Assembly (NCBI GenBank): GCA_047967505.1
Contig: CM106541.1
DNA length: 64,000 nucleotides
Strand: one strand, 5' to 3'
DNA from: Dipteris shenzhenensis
Taxonomy: Eukaryota; Polypodiophyta; Polypodiopsida; Gleicheniales
The translations under genes were made by a program, and so were the position numbers. The notes under the pieces were generated by a model, which worked only from the letters and a program-made list of their open reading frames with translations, had not been told where the DNA came from and did no database searches. Shown here one piece after another: positions 59,755-62,124 of the stretch; the stretch's first letter is position 1, and every line of letters starts with the position of its first letter.

Positions 59755-62124
59755 ACGTGCTAGTAAGAGCCCAATCATATAATGTAAAGACTCATAGCCT
59801 ATTGGACCACGAGACTGAGGAAGGGATGGACCTTGGACCAATTCTAGGCATACATAATTTAATTATTGAAACACGTAAAAATGATGCATGAGGATGCCTC
59901 CTGATAATGAGTATGAGGTGAACTCAACTTGGATGATTTGGATGAAAAATAATAGCACACATAAGAGAGAAGAAGCCGATGTTGCTTGCAAGCACCCAAC
60001 TACAGAGGGTCTACCTGGATTAAAATATCCATGGGCAGGTGCCCTTCTATGTTTCTAGCTAGTTGTTATGCTAATATCCTCGAGGAAGATGGCGGATGTG
60101 ATGACTACAAAAGCTACAGGTGCAGATGCACATATGCTACTAACACATTAACATTGGCATAATAATGAGATGCAAAGTATCATTCTAAACACCGCCGCAG
60201 CGCAGTCTCGGGCGTGACCACCTATCATCGTGCAGCCTTTTGCCGTAGCCTTTGCTCATGCAAATCATAGGTTGGCTTGGAGAGACCACCGTGCTAGTTT
60301 TTGGCATAAGAATAAGACGTAATCTATCATTTTGAGCATCGGCTTAGCGCAGTCTGTGGCCTAACAACCTGTCATCACCCAGAATTCAAGGTTGTCTTGG
60401 AGAGACCACCGCACTGGTTCTTGGAGTTATAGCTCTGTTACGTATTTTTACGTAATACAGGAGGAGTTCTATGACAACCAGTGCGCTAGCAAGTAGAAGG
60501 AGATCTTTGACAGCCACCGCCCTAGTTCTTGGAGTTATATATTTGTGTACCAAGGAAAATGTATTTCCTTGTGCAACTAAGCAAAATGCAATTGACGATA
60601 TGGCCCTTGAGGGATCCCCTTTAGGGGAGATGAAGGAGATGCCAAGCAGCAGGCAGATAGGCACATTTGCAGATTGGCCATGAACAACCCCGAGGAAATT
60701 AGCAAAACTTGGCTTCTTTTTGGTATGGTTGGTTGTGCAAGTAGTTGTAGAAAATTTCTAGAAAACATATTTTTTCCCAGCGATATAGATCCCAATTTTG
60801 AGATTTAAATTAGGTTGTAATGCAGAAGAGCTACAACTTTTTGTTAAGCATAGCGAACCCCCCAACCTTGCAGTAGCCTTCTCCCCTTCTTTTCATCTGC
60901 AAGTTAGAGGATCTATTCCACCCCATCTCTTGAGACTTCCGTGCATCTGTACGGAACTATATGACACCGTTCACCAACTGTGCGGAAAGATCGCACACTG
61001 CAAATTGCACTTGTGGTTTGTGCCCATTCCAGGAGGGATTTCCAAAGTGTCTTGATCTGTGTGCAATAGTTTTGGGCTGCATGGAGCCACCTAGGTGTGC
61101 ATGAAGCCTACAAATACAGCTGCTTGCTGCTTCCTTGCATGTGCTCACTTGTTCCCCTCCTTGGGTTGCCATTAGAGAACTTGCTTTGCAGAGGATTACT
61201 CCGAGACTGCTAAATGCACCTTGTGGTGCATGCCAATTCCAGGAGGGGTTTGCAAGGTGCCTTGATCTGTGTGTAATAATTTTGGGCTGCATGGAGCCAC
61301 CTAGGTCTGCATGAAGCTTGCCCCTTCCTTCCATGTGCTCCCTTGTTCTCCTCCTAGGTCACCTTTAGAGCACTTGCTGCGCACAAGATTACTCCAAGGG
61401 GATTGCTTTGATGCCACTTGAATGAGTTAGGGAGAGGAGAGAATACTACTGCTGGATAATTGTCAGAATGAATTGCATACTGAAAACCTCCAGCTAGCAG
61501 TTTATCCTAGAATGACACTGGCATGCCATGTGTCCGGTGCTAAATTTATAATGTAATCATAAGCTACAGGACTCTGGGACCTTGACCACTCGGTCTTATT
61601 GATGCAAGTAAGCTAGTGCTAAAGACAATCATAATGGATTATAGGTTACAAGGCCAAGTAATAGCATGATTAATATTGAACTGGGTTACAGTAACATCAA
61701 CACACAGGGTAACCTGATAATAGAAACCATGGACGCATATGTTGCACCTATGAATTCTAGCTCACACACTCATTATGCAGTAAATCATCACCAGATAATG
61801 TATATTCATCTTATAATTGTAACACTCTCTTCGTATTCTTGAGTACAGCTTTTTGGTAGAAGATTCGATAGTAGAATATCTTCAATTGTCTCGCCAACCT
61901 CATACATGAGCTGTCACTTACCCCCTGTAACAAGCTGGACTGACCCATCTGTCATCTTCAATAAAACATAAGGATCTACAATCGAAGCATAAGCCACACA
62001 AACACTCTCTGATTTTGGCGTCACATCTGCTTTCAAACAAGGCGCTTCAATCCGAAGTTCTTGAGTCATGTATGCCCCATCAAGAAGACGTACACCTCGT
62101 GAATAAACCTGCACAACACGTCGC
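12355..62124 (-). CDS. CPSF160: CPSF160 (CPSF1/CFT1 homologue), C-terminal 11 exons, 5' part outside window
   Basis: This is the large subunit of the nuclear cleavage and polyadenylation specificity factor. In known homologues it scaffolds WDR33 and CPSF30 for recognition of the AAUAAA signal. Eleven exons join with correct phases to about 792 residues plus a stop: 62124-61922, 34748-33982, 33359-33279, 33141-33079, 32922-32845, 32557-32339, 32240-32109, 32015-31842, 31681-31496, 12923-12562, 12469-12355. The order and spacing match the second half of plant CPSF160, from the end of the second beta-propeller region through the CPSF_A domain to the terminus IGTTRSQILSNLSDL...GTSFL. Landmarks are DPYVLLKMTDGS, STDAWL, DGTVLCYHAYL, YVTSQGLLKICQLP, GPKIILHSWNG, KDFGALDCCATEFLIDGS and NRFALLFGTLDGSIG. 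No stop or frameshift occurs in the exons, so the gene is probably functional. The N-terminal half is beyond 64000. Two introns are enormous and the others are short. Confidence 0.95.
12562..12923 (-). CDS. CPSF160: CPSF160 exon j
   Basis: 362 bases. It encodes SVESWKGQKLLPRAEFHIGA, NRFALLFGTLDGSIGCVAPL, DEVTFRRLQSL, HVAGLNPKSFRQF and GPDNIVDCELL. The donor GTAAGT splits a His codon (CA|C). Confidence 0.96.
13697..13780. repeat. Compound microsatellite (CT)n-(CA)n-(GATA)n-(GA)n
   Basis: Four simple repeats run directly into one another: CT to 13729, CA about 13735-13747, GATA about 13748-13761, then GA to 13780. Confidence 0.93.
13781..15042. other. Intron sequence with no recognised feature
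   Basis: No protein similarity was seen on either strand. It could contain unrecognised non-coding transposon sequence. Confidence 0.45.
15043..18720 (+). mobile_element. Decayed, truncated Ty1/copia element (copia-3)
   Basis: A primer binding site matching initiator Met-tRNA (TGGTATCAAAGCC, 15356-15368) follows a candidate 5' LTR (about 15043-15353, TGATGTGGGATG to CCCACA, with TATATATA near 15264). After an unusually long 2.1 kb leader come degenerate gag (17503-18000; zinc knuckle CLYCGKYGHVKKYC), a protease-like stretch (DPCASCHITP) and the pre-integrase motif SLWHARLGHMSVVGMEAL. Several in-frame stops occur. Integrase, RT, RNase H and the 3' LTR are absent; the copy ends where an antisense LINE-A fragment starts. 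The family is distinct from the two other copia lineages here. Confidence 0.75.
17503..18680 (+). pseudogene. copia-3 gag and protease remnant
   Basis: The reading shows a copia gag N-terminus (FDIERLDGSNF), a CX2CX4HX4C knuckle, a lysine-rich linker, then a protease-like domain whose active site reads DPCAS instead of the usual D-S/T-G-A-S, and a gag-pre-integrase segment. Stops at about 17563, 17740, 17825 and 18012 and a frame change near 18434 make it non-functional. Confidence 0.75.
18760..20293 (-). pseudogene. Antisense LINE-A fragment (N-terminal domain and endonuclease)
   Basis: On the minus strand, 19426-19034 encodes SYNDLEQWPSSNGVTCFPHG and GADHTLSGFSLF, matching the end of the APE-type endonuclease in the LINE-A copies at 37.1 and 46.3 kb. 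19785-19549 and adjoining sequence match the preceding part. Around 19880 a stretch matches the endonuclease start (W-N-C-N-G context). A block at 23262-23350 continues upstream into the N-terminal domain, so hAT-1 is inserted in this LINE. RT and the 3' end are missing. Stops and frameshifts abound. Confidence 0.8.
20740..22735 (-). pseudogene. hAT transposase (BED finger, DUF659, dimerisation domain), frameshifted
   Basis: Reading right to left: a BED-type zinc finger near 22711-22560 (CKWPCFFCNKVKSGG then RVRAHLCKV), a linker rich in Ala/Pro, the DUF659-type region at about 22300-21400 (NPYFIDMVKEIAAFGPSY, ASIWMEAIEYVG, CMAHGLNNLLKDIGKLDWVD), and the C-terminal dimerisation region at 21241-20740 (WWEDYGADTPLLQ and an acidic tail). 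Frame breaks occur at about 22455, 22025-21940, 21395 and 21000. It is paralogous to the transposases at 24, 50 and 56 kb. Confidence 0.88.
22780..23165. repeat. Polypurine minisatellite inside hAT-1
   Basis: Degenerate tandem units of about 15-22 bases built on GGGGGCTGAGTGGAAGGAGA. The same repeat type lies at the same place in the other three hAT copies, next to the transposase start. Confidence 0.85.
23262..23357 (-). pseudogene. Continuation of the antisense LINE-A
   Basis: On the minus strand this matches the LINE-A N-terminal domain at about 45340-45470 (the region encoding the D-A-P-M block to K-I-Y-L-D-E-D). It confirms that hAT-1 split a LINE-A copy. Confidence 0.65.
24237..24533 (+). 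repeat. 5' LTR of copia-2
   Basis: 297 bases, TGTTGAGATATC to CTTTACA. CATATAGGG at 24386-24394 is also present in the otherwise diverged copia-1 LTR and may contain the TATA element. Confidence 0.96.
24534..24546 (+). promoter_or_regulatory. copia-2 primer binding site
   Basis: TGGTATCAGAGCC directly abuts the 5' LTR. It is complementary to the 3' end of initiator methionine tRNA, the usual primer of plant copia elements. Confidence 0.95.
25113..29468 (+). CDS. copia-2 gag-pol polyprotein, intact
   Basis: 1451 codons from the ATG at 25113; the frame is open slightly further upstream, but only from a TTG. Order: gag of the UBN2 type (residues 1-260; start MSENLSTIVSEKLDKNNFQA), an Arg/Gly/Gln-rich linker, zinc knuckle CYYCGKPGHKENTC (about 272), aspartic protease DSGASNHM (about 340), integrase HHCC zinc region (WHKRIGH about 476, CEAC about 512), the DDE core (HSDVWTT, FIDDYTRKVW, TPQQNGVAERKNRH), RT with YVDDLIITGD (about 1118) and RNase H (TDADWAG, LSSTETEYRGAAMAA). 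All catalytic motifs are present and no stop interrupts it. The product would self-cleave and assemble virus-like particles in the cytoplasm before cDNA integration. Length and single-frame layout are typical for plant copia elements. Confidence 0.97.
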   Translation: MSENLSTIVSEKLDKNNFQAWKFRMTNFFMGKGVWDYISGETAEPVLGAAPTPAELKAFKEWHEKARKCLYWLSVSISDSMIVHIQDLETPKEAWDTLVKLYSTNTKARKMQLKQELHNVQRKNMNINEYSLKVKGLADSLASIGAPVDDEDLVSVTLNGLGKDYAQFRTSIGVRETFPDFQELIALLLSEEQRNGGSATSTSQETAFYSNTGRGRGRGRGRFGGRAGNQNQQQQQENQSYGGGRGSSRGRGSQRGRGSWQRNQQVNSSTECYYCGKPGHKENTCYKKQNDIKSGKLQQSNYASSSGHGDDRNEHLFVMQHMVNSMSGDAAACNDVWYVDSGASNHMTSHGEWFHDVRNLDKPGYVETGDDTAHPITQVGKVPLAMQDGKTKYLADVLHVPKITKNLVSVGQMVEQGLQVRFNPDGCFVEDLKNKCRLVAKGNKNGRMFTLDVDMPEVKAAMFAHGRGVIADIEIWHKRIGHVNIQRLKSMQTKNIVAGLPKFRVEGMQKVCEACQMGKQARHAFPKNAKVSRRPLEVIHSDVWTTKAASIGGCHYYVTFIDDYTRKVWIYFMKHKSEVFSHFKAFKAMVEKEKGVHIKVLRSDGGGEYFSEEFCEYLKEQGIQRKYSCRSTPQQNGVAERKNRHIAEVGRAILNEKNMPDYFWAEAVATAVYIMNRTPTAAVHGMTPEEMYTGQKPDISHLKVFGCIAYVHVPDEKRTKLDPKAEKCIFIGYAQHQKGYRCYNPSTRKMQVSRDVVFDEMSSWYAPTVMVGDADAGNGNAAINAEQQSQALSGPRESSTSGSNAWTGRLRSSESSHGSPDSVVQVSHKGKEKVDHAPVFDVSAGSSHVDGESSGSEMSLDEELGIPSVVTPGARKSRHDLKTPATDPVVRRSTRIKYPVDRLRYDGYTAHHYAYMVKVLEEPEPTCFEDAAGHKNWEAAMDEEMAALDANHTWDLMPLPHDKKAIGCKWVYKVKHNADGSVSRYKARLVAKGFAQTYGIDYEETFSPVARMATVRAVIAMAAAKGWSLYQMDVKNAFLHGDLQEEVYMMQPEGYEDKSHPDFVCRLRKALYGLKQAPRAWSDKIGQYLVTIGFQISNSDFSLYVKRTNRGIVLIVIYVDDLIITGDSDADINEVKLLLKQKFEMKDLGELRYFLGIEVIRSPSGIWLLQRQYGLDMLSKYGMTGCKPISVPLEQNVKLNAESGELLEDITMYRRIVGSLIYMTITRPDLSYAVGLVSQFMQAPRKPHLDAARRILRYVKSTLHYGLFYEAGCALQVHGYTDADWAGSVSDRRSTSGFMFSLGSGAISWSSKKQPTVALSSTETEYRGAAMAACEVAWLRKLLADMGQSVHATVVIHCDNISSIMLANNPVYHARTKHIEVHYHFVREKVLAGEIDLVYVSTEEQVADIFTKALGTEKLRRFRSLLGVREMDLSLRGSVEISSSIPDISPG
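29411..29425 (+). promoter_or_regulatory. copia-2 polypurine tract
   Basis: GAGCTTGAGGGGGAG immediately before the 3' LTR primes plus-strand synthesis in this class. Confidence 0.85.
29426..29722 (+). repeat. 3' LTR of copia-2
   Basis: 297 bases; I find no difference from the 5' LTR on direct comparison. The gag-pol stop codon lies 40 bases inside it. Confidence 0.96.
30762..31495. other. Intron sequence next to hAT-2
   Basis: The first 150 bases, read on the minus strand, may be more of the LINE-A N-terminal domain (an A-W-R-M-D-K-G-K stretch resembles A-W-R-A-G-K), but this is weak. The rest shows nothing beyond the donor site of exon i. Confidence 0.4.
31496..31681 (-). CDS. CPSF160: CPSF160 exon i
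   Basis: 186 bases, 62 residues, VKNFILFGDIHKSIYFLCWK and CCATEFLIDGSTLSLLVSD. Donor GTAGAG. The next exon is 18.6 kb away. Confidence 0.95.
31842..32015 (-). CDS. CPSF160: CPSF160 exon h
   Basis: 174 bases, 58 residues, AAEIYSKELKGAISAIASLQ and GPKIILHSWNGSEL to YVVSLNI. Donor GTACGT. A cryptic GTAAGC lies 15 bases upstream, but using it would delete conserved residues. Confidence 0.94.
32109..32240 (-). CDS. CPSF160: CPSF160 exon g
   Basis: 132 bases, 44 residues, with TLLAIGTAYVQGEDVPARGR, a hallmark of the CPSF_A domain. Donor GTAATC. Confidence 0.94.
32339..32557 (-). CDS. CPSF160: CPSF160 exon f
   Basis: 219 bases, 73 residues. It contains EEFEVRIVEPAKAGVVWETK and IPMQITEHALTVRIINVK, the start of the conserved CPSF_A domain. 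Donor GTGAGT. Confidence 0.94.
32845..32922 (-). CDS. CPSF160: CPSF160 exon e
   Basis: 78 bases, 26 residues, IPMKGTPHQITYHADANLYA to IVSST. Acceptor TTGCAG, donor GTAAGC, phase 0 at both ends. Confidence 0.93.
32923..33078 (-). other. GC-AG intron of CPSF160
   Basis: 156-base intron with donor AG|GCATGA and acceptor GTTGCAG. It is the only non-GT donor among the ten introns in view. Confidence 0.85.
33079..33141 (-). CDS. CPSF160: CPSF160 exon d (GC donor)
   Basis: 63 bases, 21 residues, GLLKICQLPS to WAVQK. The exon ends AAAAG|GCATGA. Conservation of VQK before the next exon's IPMKGTPHQ, and a stop two codons into the intron, require the GC donor. Confidence 0.9.
33279..33359 (-). CDS. 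CPSF160: CPSF160 exon c
   Basis: 81 bases, 27 residues, LCDGSVVAFTPLHNINCNHG to YVTSQ. It is flanked by TTGCAG and GTTACT and is in phase 0 at both ends. Confidence 0.92.
33982..34748 (-). CDS. CPSF160: CPSF160 exon b
   Basis: 767 bases, the largest exon. It starts after ATGCAG and ends CAG|GTATGA. It encodes ATCSISVS, STDAWLAPSVD, DQGDIYCVVSKESGRMELYE, RPFLLAILSDGTVLCYHAYL and GSRPIWLMNFRERLQVHPQ. The insert around 34360-34440 (acidic, Ser/Thr-rich) is the variable part of the family. Confidence 0.95.
34749..36129. other. Intron sequence left of the LINE array
   Basis: No coding signal was recognised. A 20-base phrase CTATATAGATTGTCTAAT with flanks is duplicated at about 35018-35075, and CCGATCCTTGGGA(C)TACATCC occurs twice at 36000-36075. 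Confidence 0.6.
36130..40427 (+). mobile_element. LINE-A copy i, decayed, with (TC)n tail
   Basis: An APE-endonuclease LINE. The left end aligns with the N-terminal domain of copy ii, so the copy is truncated only slightly at the 5' end. Recognisable parts in order: endonuclease (36561-37250; GGVAVLFKSH, YFPPDTSS, WPSSARPTCFPHGG), RT (about 38200-38700; DFRKAF, and YVDY where YADD/YVDD is expected), and the C-terminal knuckle CKQCTLEEMETKEHFLCTC (39620-39680). Dozens of stops and indels are present. The 3' UTR ends with the shared module, the hairpin at 40359-40373 and the (TC)n tract at 40392-40427. The next LINE starts right there. Confidence 0.88.
40392..40427. repeat. (TC)n tail of LINE-A copy i
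   Basis: 36 bases of pure CT after ATAATAC. LINE-B begins immediately with GCAGAACGG. Confidence 0.95.
41449..42657 (+). pseudogene. LINE-B endonuclease end and reverse transcriptase
   Basis: 402 codons open, though the ATG is not the true start. RT blocks are clear: KMANGKAPDHMHMSAELLKW, FVDFKKAFDTVP, GVKQGCPLSPTLFGICIDKL and LLYADDVVLF with both catalytic aspartates. The segment between the H-P-L-F-K-G block and the A-A-D-H-L block lacks about 30 residues, including the usual N-Y-R-x-I motif, and a frame change near 42600 separates the thumb region. Together with the split endonuclease this makes the protein non-functional, although the catalytic centre itself is intact. Confidence 0.88.
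43381..44320 (+). mobile_element. LINE-C, 5'-truncated insertion in LINE-B
   Basis: 940 bases flanked by a 9-bp direct repeat AAATAAATC (43372-43380 and 44321-44329) and ending in a short A run, which is typical of a truncated L1-type insertion. It carries the C-terminal zf-RVT domain of a plant L1-like LINE. Its 3' UTR has a hairpin (GGTGGCG...CGCCACC, about 44182-44204). This end differs from the (CT)n ends of LINE-A and LINE-B. Confidence 0.92.
43386..44141 (+). CDS. zf-RVT C-terminal domain of LINE-C
   Basis: 251 codons open to a normal stop. The core FIWLTIHGGIAVNLWRSRFG followed by CRRCHSAVESVQHCLWEC is the reverse-transcriptase zinc-binding domain found at the C-terminus of plant L1-like LINEs. 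The true N-terminal part (endonuclease and RT) is missing because the copy is 5'-truncated, so the ATG here is accidental and the fragment probably does nothing alone. The open frame shows that the insertion is fairly young. Confidence 0.85.
   Translation: MKGTERRASPSFAKRSEMPGDSSSGWRPSRPPHSDTFQISTEMQKNFWRRLWKSLRNRKITLFIWLTIHGGIAVNLWRSRFGADPTCRRCHSAVESVQHCLWECTQARTIWKGVVRILCIFHRAPFFLTWGSIAWLSLTSPQAFFEGHDTDTPFFVRGHLVESCSLRDVPFTPFRAPHASVDTFWEILASITAWHIWRARCTEALEDSHVHPSQTMASIWANTIHTLMGLWANIQGTSKTATARRVAFLRV
44790..44821. repeat. (CT)n tail of LINE-B
   Basis: About 31 bases of CT directly followed by the C-rich 5' region of LINE-A copy ii. Confidence 0.95.
45176..48792 (+). pseudogene. LINE-A polyprotein: N-terminal RNA-binding-like domain, endonuclease, RT, knuckle
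   Basis: The start at 45176 opens 210 codons: a possible RRM-like domain (TLNVLVRGLPVGDSPMSDAK, then AWRVGKADAPMRP), a basic segment, then the endonuclease start VKMAVWNCNGTLWSD in the same open frame. The endonuclease continues in another frame (RPIFIAVCYFPPDTSS, LLSDFNACTG; WPSSSGLTYFPHGG). RT follows at 46596-47543 (DPMDTGNYRTLMIGHTLAKI, CFVDFLKAFNTVPRSR, LLYVDDIVLISS). The C-terminal part, 48343-48792, has CRLCTMGKVETEEHFLCVC. At least six frame or stop defects separate these parts. The layout suggests one long ORF in the ancestor, with no separate ORF1. Confidence 0.85.
48785..51744 (+). mobile_element. hAT transposon 4 in LINE-A copy ii
   Basis: The left end starts CATAGTTACCAGTGAACG like the other hAT copies. 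After a pyrimidine minisatellite (49020-49340) comes the transposase on the plus strand. The right part aligns with the subterminal region of hAT-1 (GGAAAGTTTAGAGCTGCTA at about 51651), but the terminal inverted repeat is not found, so the right end is deleted or diverged. No 8-bp duplication can be tested. Confidence 0.82.
49340..51409 (+). pseudogene. hAT transposase, nearly full length with frameshifts
   Basis: The best-preserved copy of this transposase. 49340-49747 gives the BED-type zinc finger (KWRCKFCQDEKCGG, RVRHHLLRV). 49760-50029 and 49998-50279 give NPYFIDIIKEIAAFGPSYTP and ERLASIWMEFIEYVGADKVI of the DUF659-like region. 50225-50995 gives CMAHGLNNLLKDNGKSDWVD, the central RNase H-fold part and TSQWTEYHSPLEAAAFVLEP. 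50983-51409 gives the dimerisation domain (PVERLWSNFGNIASKKRNRL in another frame) and a very acidic tail. Frameshifts at about 49750, 50025, 50215 and 50985 block expression. Confidence 0.88.
51869..54177 (+). mobile_element. LINE-A-like copy iii, 5'-truncated, divergent subfamily, (TC)n tail
   Basis: It starts inside RT directly after the terminal module of copy ii. 51824-52585 is open and gives TITPIHKAGDPMDPSNYRTI, IYCCFVDFRKAFDTVTRARL and GVKQDCPLSRTLFGLYIDEL; a frame change precedes LLYADDMALLSS (52462). 52672-53307 gives the downstream region, and 53362-53793 the knuckle CILCNCQEVEWEEHFIFRC. The 3' end has a variant hairpin (54116-54129), an overlapping AGTCTTCCGAAGACT palindrome and a (TC)n tract at 54147-54177. 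It is less decayed than copy i and divergent from copies i, ii and iv. Confidence 0.86.
54147..54177. repeat. (TC)n tail of LINE-A copy iii
   Basis: Pure CT following AATAAAA. The next LINE copy begins at once with GCCTAACAGTTGG. Confidence 0.95.
55553..56788 (-). pseudogene. hAT transposase with the central domain deleted
   Basis: The N-terminal 192 codons (56788-56213) are open: KWLCRFCKKGKSGGAYRVRA with the paired Cys/His ligands, then an Ala/Pro/Ser linker and NPYFIDMVKEIAA. At about 56212 the sequence jumps to the segment before the dimerisation domain, skipping roughly 0.8 kb present in hAT-1 and hAT-4. The C-terminal part follows with stops and frame changes (WEDYGADTPLLQGMAIRT; acidic tail to 55553). 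The catalytic centre is lost, so this copy could move only with help from an intact relative. Confidence 0.88.
56880..57260. repeat. Polypurine minisatellite inside hAT-3
   Basis: Degenerate tandem units on GAGGGGGCTGAGTGGAAGGGA, the same type and position as in hAT-1. Confidence 0.87.
59269..59304. repeat. (TC)n tail of LINE-A copy iv
   Basis: Pure CT after CATTCTT; the truncated copy v starts at its end. Confidence 0.95.
59305..59752 (+). mobile_element. LINE-A copy v, 5'-truncated, (CT)n tail
   Basis: About 450 bases consisting only of the LINE-A 3' UTR. It aligns with 40020-40427 and 58840-59304, including GCACGCAT/ATGGAGGTCCAG-type sequence, the terminal module, the hairpin at 59685-59699 and the (CT)n at 59719-59752. 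It starts exactly at the end of the previous (TC)n tract, so it gives the clearest head-to-tail junction. Confidence 0.9.
59719..59752. repeat. (CT)n tail of LINE-A copy v
   Basis: Pure CT, followed by unrelated intron sequence. Confidence 0.95.
60190..60560. repeat. Degenerate direct repeats
   Basis: A GCGCAGTCT...GGTTGGCTTGGAGAGACCACCG type unit of about 120 bases occurs twice (60195-60300 and 60350-60420). The phrase CCACCG...TAGTTCTTGGAG recurs a third time near 60515. Confidence 0.75.
60995..61405. repeat. Tandem duplication with 210-base period
   Basis: TTTTGGGCTGCATGGAGCCA occurs at about 61070 and 61280. The surrounding sequence (CCTTGATCTGTGTG upstream, CATGTGCTC downstream) is repeated with the same spacing, at roughly 80-85 percent by eye. 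Confidence 0.88.
61922..62124 (-). CDS. CPSF160: CPSF160 exon a (first exon visible)
   Basis: 203 bases after acceptor TGCAG, ending at donor GGTAAGTG. It reads RRVVQVYSRGVRLLDG then DPYVLLKMTDGSVQLVTG. The last G completes an Asp codon with the next exon, 27 kb away. Confidence 0.93.

Larger units (their letters stand above)
34749..61921 (-). other. 27.2 kb CPSF160 intron holding a LINE array
   Basis: Bounded by donor GTAAGTG (61921) and acceptor ATGCAG (34749). From about 36.1 to 59.75 kb it is almost entirely LINE and hAT sequence; the LINEs run opposite to the gene. Confidence 0.93.
59753..61921. other. Intron sequence between the LINE array and exon a
   Basis: No coding region was recognised. 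It contains two sets of degenerate direct repeats (60190-60560 and 60995-61405). Confidence 0.6.
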
